Source: an uncultured Ruminococcus sp. (GTDB taxonomy: Bacteria; Bacillota; Clostridia; Oscillospirales; Ruminococcaceae). Taken from it: a stretch of 40,771 bases of DNA. Positions 40,494-40,771 of the stretch are shown piece by piece (within the stretch, counting starts at the first letter, position 1; every line of letters starts with the position of its first letter). The stretch lies in the NCBI GenBank assembly GCA_937907215.1, contig CALESG010000010.1:1-40771 (forward strand), in the 5' to 3' direction. Under the pieces are notes generated by a model. The model was not told the DNA's origin, did not search any database, and saw only the letters and a program-made list of their open reading frames with translations. The translations under genes were made by a program, and so were the position numbers.

Positions 40494-40771
40494 AAGTAAA
40501 AGAAAAAAAGGGACTAAGTCAATAAAAGTTTTTTGGTCCAGCAATTTTTCAAAAATGCTGGTCGCCGTCCGCAGACGGCGAAACAGCTCGACACTAAAAA
40601 AGGTTCGTGCGATAAAAACAGAAAAACAAAGCCAAACAAAAATTTCGCATATAAAAAGAGCCTTCTGTCAAATTAAAGTAAAAAACAGAAAGTCTTGTTT
40701 TAGATTCAAGCAAAGAAAAAATGCGAAATTTTTACACCCAGCAAGAGCGGAGCGAAGCGACAAATCTTGCG
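40494..40771. other. Gene-free window end with hairpins
   Basis: It has a hairpin CCAGCA..TGCTGG (40538-40561) immediately followed by a GC-rich hairpin CGCCGTC/GACGGCG (40563-40580). AAATTTCGCAT and ATGCGAAATTT (about 40640-40731) are paired at a distance. A degenerate second version of the glgP terminator lies near 40660-40702. A GCAAGA/TCTTGC pair meets the window edge. No coding frame is seen. Confidence 0.5.

Overview
The window is AT-rich low-GC Firmicute DNA, most likely from a Ruminococcus-type member of the Oscillospiraceae. The evidence is AGGAGG ribosome sites with many TTG/GTG starts, a Cys T-box ahead of cysE-cysS, the endospore regulator SpoVT behind a promoter that fits the sigma-G consensus, and a secreted protein ending in a type I dockerin, the docking module of cellulosome- or amylosome-forming clostridia. 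The species is an inference; R. bromii-like organisms fit both the dockerin and the sporulation signals.

Layout. 1-4.6 kb (minus strand): a cut tRNA-Val, recG, deoD and a Wzx-type flippase. 4.6-6.7 kb: a structured 700-base intergenic region, then an ECF sigma factor and its membrane anti-sigma partner (plus). 6.8-12.8 kb (minus): murA; the cysE-cysS-peptidylprolyl isomerase operon behind a T-box leader; spoVT. 13-16.4 kb (minus): a ydjI-ydjG-ydjH-like membrane-stress operon (SPFH, zinc-ribbon and TPM proteins). 16.6-20.8 kb: a small lipoprotein, a small membrane protein and a large YfhO-family membrane glycosyltransferase. 21-23.2 kb: a leader with nested inverted repeats, a coiled-coil protein, a minimal sigma-region-4 protein and an Orn/Lys/Arg decarboxylase-family enzyme. 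23.3-30.3 kb: an extracellular polysaccharide cluster with an initiating sugar transferase, ManC, Gmd, two GT4 glycosyltransferases and an RMD-like reductase, which together predict GDP-D-rhamnose synthesis. 30.3-35.7 kb: a coiled-coil protein, PspA plus a 50-residue membrane protein, citrate synthase, a membrane glycerophosphodiesterase and an Sfp-type phosphopantetheinyl transferase. 35.8-40.4 kb: the dockerin protein (minus) and glycogen phosphorylase (plus).

The least ordinary material is between the genes. A non-coding element, called A here, occurs as two 172-base copies about 94% identical by eye, in the 5' leaders of murA and cysE (between the T-box terminator and the cysE ribosome site), and as a 33-base deletion derivative that splits a hairpin after ydjH. 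All three are flanked by TTTA on both sides, and removing the short copy restores a perfect hairpin, so A looks like a small transposed element (MITE-like). A second family (B) has 20-base inverted ends at 21033-21195 and single related ends at three other places. A 151-base segment at 4914-5064 folds on paper into a three-way junction closed by about 22 base pairs.

Two possible working systems deserve attention. One is a split PspA / YdjI-G-H membrane-protection system, with a small membrane protein overlapping pspA. The other is the 21-23 kb operon, whose perfectly spaced promoter carries a palindrome in its spacer that recurs as half sites nearby.
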